From Deltaproteobacteria bacterium (lineage in GTDB: Bacteria; Myxococcota; Myxococcia; Myxococcales; Myxococcaceae), in contig VGRA01000118.1 of NCBI GenBank assembly GCA_016875515.1, positions 1-7,432 on the forward strand: DNA of 7,432 bases, given 5' to 3'. The translations under genes and the position numbers were made by a program. This document shows positions 6,238 through 7,432 of this stretch, piece after piece (position 1 is the stretch's first letter; each line of letters opens with the position of its first letter). Below the pieces are notes generated by a model. That model was not told the DNA's origin and ran no database searches. It was given only the letters and a program-made list of their open reading frames with translations.

Positions 6238-7068
6238 ATGCGCATCCGACAGGGCCTGCTCATCCCCCGTGACGACGGGAAGCGGATTGAAGAGTTCGTG
6301 GGCAACGCCCACACGCAGACGCCGTCCATGTCCGTGGCCCACATGTGGGCGCCGCCGGGCTGGCGCGAACCGGCGCAGGTGCCGGAGTTCGACGAGGCAG
6401 TGGTGGTCCTCTCCGGCGCGCTGACGCTTGTGGTGGATGGGAAGGCGGAGCGCATCCGGGGGGGCGAGGTGGGCCTGGTGCGCGCGGGTCGCAAGGTCGT
6501 CTACCGGAACGACGGGCGCGCGGCGTGTGACTACTGGAGCATCTGCGCCCCGGGGTTCCTCCCGCAACTGGCCCACATGGACCCGCCGCTGCCCGAGCCG
6601 CAGCGGAGGAACACCGTGCTGCTCGAGGTGTCCCACCGGGAGGGGGCGCGGCTGGAGGGGCTCCTGCGCACGCAGGCCCACCGCTTCCTGGAGGCGCTGG
6701 GGTTGAAGGGGCGGGAGCTGTCCGTCTCGCTCGTGACGGACGGCAAGATGCGCGCGCTCAACCGGCAATTCCGGAAGAAGGACACCGCCACCGACGTGCT
6801 CTCCTTCCCGGCCGGCGAGTCGCCGCCCGTGCGCGGGGTGCCTCGGCCGCTCGGGGACGTCGTGCTGTCGCTGGACACCGCCGCGCGCGTGGCCAGGCAG
6901 CTGCGGCGACCGGTGGAGGCGGAGCTGAGCCGGTACCTGGCGCACGGCATCCTGCACCTGCTCGGGCATGATCACCTGAAGCCCGCCGAGGCCCGCCGCA
7001 TGCGCGCGCTGGAGAACCGGCTGCTCGGCGAGGACGGGCTCCTCCCCGAGGGCGTCCACGGCGAATAG
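6238..7068 (+). CDS. ybeY: Cupin domain fused to YbeY (rRNA maturation endoribonuclease)
   Basis: One uninterrupted 276-codon frame joins two domains. Residues about 1-115 are a single cupin barrel: E53 followed by G60 fits the E-x6-G half of cupin motif 1, and G76...G84...N91 fits motif 2. The canonical histidines are replaced (Q47, P49, V87), so ordinary metal binding is doubtful. Residues about 127-276 are a complete YbeY: L-N-R-Q-F-R-K-K-D-T-A-T-D-V-L-S-F-P, then the zinc site H236-G-I-L-H240-L-L-G-H-D-H246 (H-x3-H-x5-H). YbeY trims the 3' end of 16S rRNA and takes part in ribosome quality control. The ATG at 6238 is 15 bases after the HD gene and has no good ribosome binding site, whereas an internal GTG at 6616 has an excellent one. 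The gene may therefore make the fusion, YbeY alone, or both. The cupin's ligand is unknown. Confidence 0.9.
   Translation: MRIRQGLLIPRDDGKRIEEFVGNAHTQTPSMSVAHMWAPPGWREPAQVPEFDEAVVVLSGALTLVVDGKAERIRGGEVGLVRAGRKVVYRNDGRAACDYWSICAPGFLPQLAHMDPPLPEPQRRNTVLLEVSHREGARLEGLLRTQAHRFLEALGLKGRELSVSLVTDGKMRALNRQFRKKDTATDVLSFPAGESPPVRGVPRPLGDVVLSLDTAARVARQLRRPVEAELSRYLAHGILHLLGHDHLKPAEARRMRALENRLLGEDGLLPEGVHGE
6605..6618 (+). promoter_or_regulatory. Internal ribosome binding site and GTG start for a stand-alone YbeY
   Basis: GGAGG (6605-6609) lies six bases before an in-frame GTG (6616-6618, codon 127 of the cupin-YbeY frame). Starting here gives a 150-residue protein, the usual length of bacterial YbeY, beginning M-L-L-E-V-S-H. 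The core is encoded by a CGG-AGG arginine pair, and AGG is otherwise uncommon in this gene (one other seen). The site is clearly stronger than the one before the upstream ATG at 6238. Confidence 0.6.
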
Positions 7069-7078
7069 GGCACCGTCC

Positions 7079-7432
7079 ATGTGCGTTCTCCTCCCCGTCA
7101 TGAAATCGCTCGCCGCGGCGCTGTGCGTGCTGTGCCTGGCTCTGCCGGCATCCGCCCGGGCGGCCGTCCCGCTGGCCCCGTGGGCAGACGGCCGCAGCGC
7201 GCCGGAGGACCTGCAGGTGTCCCTGGCGACGTTCGGCCCGGGGGACGACGTGCCCTCGTGGTTCGGCCACACCGCGCTGGTGGTGGAGGACCGCCGGCTG
7301 AAGGAGGAGCGCCTCTACAACTACGGGATGTTCGACTTCGACAAGTTCGCCCGCTTCGCGCTGGGGCGGCTGGAGTTCTGGGTGGGCGAGGCGCCGGTGG
7401 GGCCCACCTTCCGGATGTACGCGGCGCTGGAC
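7079..7432 (+). CDS. DUF4105-family exported protein, N-terminal part (3' end outside window)
   Basis: The first 118 residues are visible and run off the window. Residues 1-28 look like a Sec signal peptide: hydrophobic A-A-A-L-C-V-L-C-L-A-L-P-A-S-A-R-A with a likely cleavage after the A-S-A or A-R-A end. The mature part begins the DUF4105 pattern: S-L-A-T-F-G-P-G-D-D, then W-F-G-H-T-A-L-V-V-E-D, then Y-N-Y-G-M-F-D-F-D-K-F. The conserved G-H-T and Y-N-x-G-x-F-D-F blocks are typical of the family, whose molecular function is not established. The protein is expected to act in the periplasm or envelope. The start is ambiguous: ATG 7079 has a weak AGGG upstream, while ATG 7100 would give a more classical signal beginning M-K-S-L. 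It lies 10 bases after ybeY and is probably in the same transcript. Confidence 0.8.
   Translation, partial: MCVLLPVMKSLAAALCVLCLALPASARAAVPLAPWADGRSAPEDLQVSLATFGPGDDVPSWFGHTALVVEDRRLKEERLYNYGMFDFDKFARFALGRLEFWVGEAPVGPTFRMYAALD

Noticed and set aside
3607..7272. A 1221-codon open frame on the minus strand opposite the HD, YbeY and DUF4105 genes
   Set aside because: Its translation is dominated by Arg, His, Gln, Gly and Ala without recognisable domains, as expected for the antisense of G/C-ending codons. The plus-strand genes carry clear conserved motifs across the same stretch.
1..7432. CRISPR array, insertion sequence, prophage, tRNA or defence system
   Set aside because: No direct-repeat array, terminal inverted repeats, transposase or integrase motifs, or cloverleaf-like sequence was found; all genes are core functions with uniform base composition.

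Overview
The window is a very GC-rich bacterial chromosomal segment with strongly G/C-biased third codon positions and tightly packed housekeeping genes. The protein features (an LptE-type lipoprotein, a membrane HD hydrolase of the PgpH/YqfF family, PhoH, a cupin-YbeY fusion and a DUF4105 protein) and the codon bias suggest a Gram-negative myxobacterium or a close deltaproteobacterial relative. That placement is an inference from style and gene content; no ribosomal RNA is present to settle it.

Layout: (1) 3-1036, plus strand: the 3' end of leuS, then lptE after a 5-base gap. (2) 1051-2603, minus strand: mazG followed 44 bases later by rpsT (ribosomal protein S20), with a hairpin terminator placed between the convergent lptE and rpsT ends. 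A candidate S20 promoter lies across the mazG stop codon. (3) 2604-2733: a divergent control region between mazG and phoH. (4) 2734-7432, plus strand: a compact run of phoH, a 7TM-HD phosphohydrolase, a cupin-YbeY fusion, and the start of a secreted or envelope DUF4105 gene, with gaps of 15, 15 and 10 bases. No gene-free stretch exceeds 130 bases.

Functionally the right-hand operon is the widespread PhoH / YqfF-type HD protein / YbeY neighbourhood (as in Bacillus subtilis phoH-yqfF-yqfG). It links an ATPase and a 16S rRNA maturation endoribonuclease with a probable cyclic di-AMP phosphodiesterase. MazG (NTP pyrophosphohydrolase) and S20 fit the same growth and stress housekeeping theme; leuS-lptE is a conserved pairing of a tRNA synthetase with an LPS export component.

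The most unusual points are: YbeY fused in frame behind a cupin domain that has lost the canonical metal-binding histidines; a textbook ribosome binding site plus GTG inside that fusion, exactly where a normal 150-residue YbeY would begin; and a roughly 110-residue C-terminal extension on MazG that looks like a VOC/glyoxalase-fold domain. No mobile element, CRISPR array, tRNA or defence system was seen.
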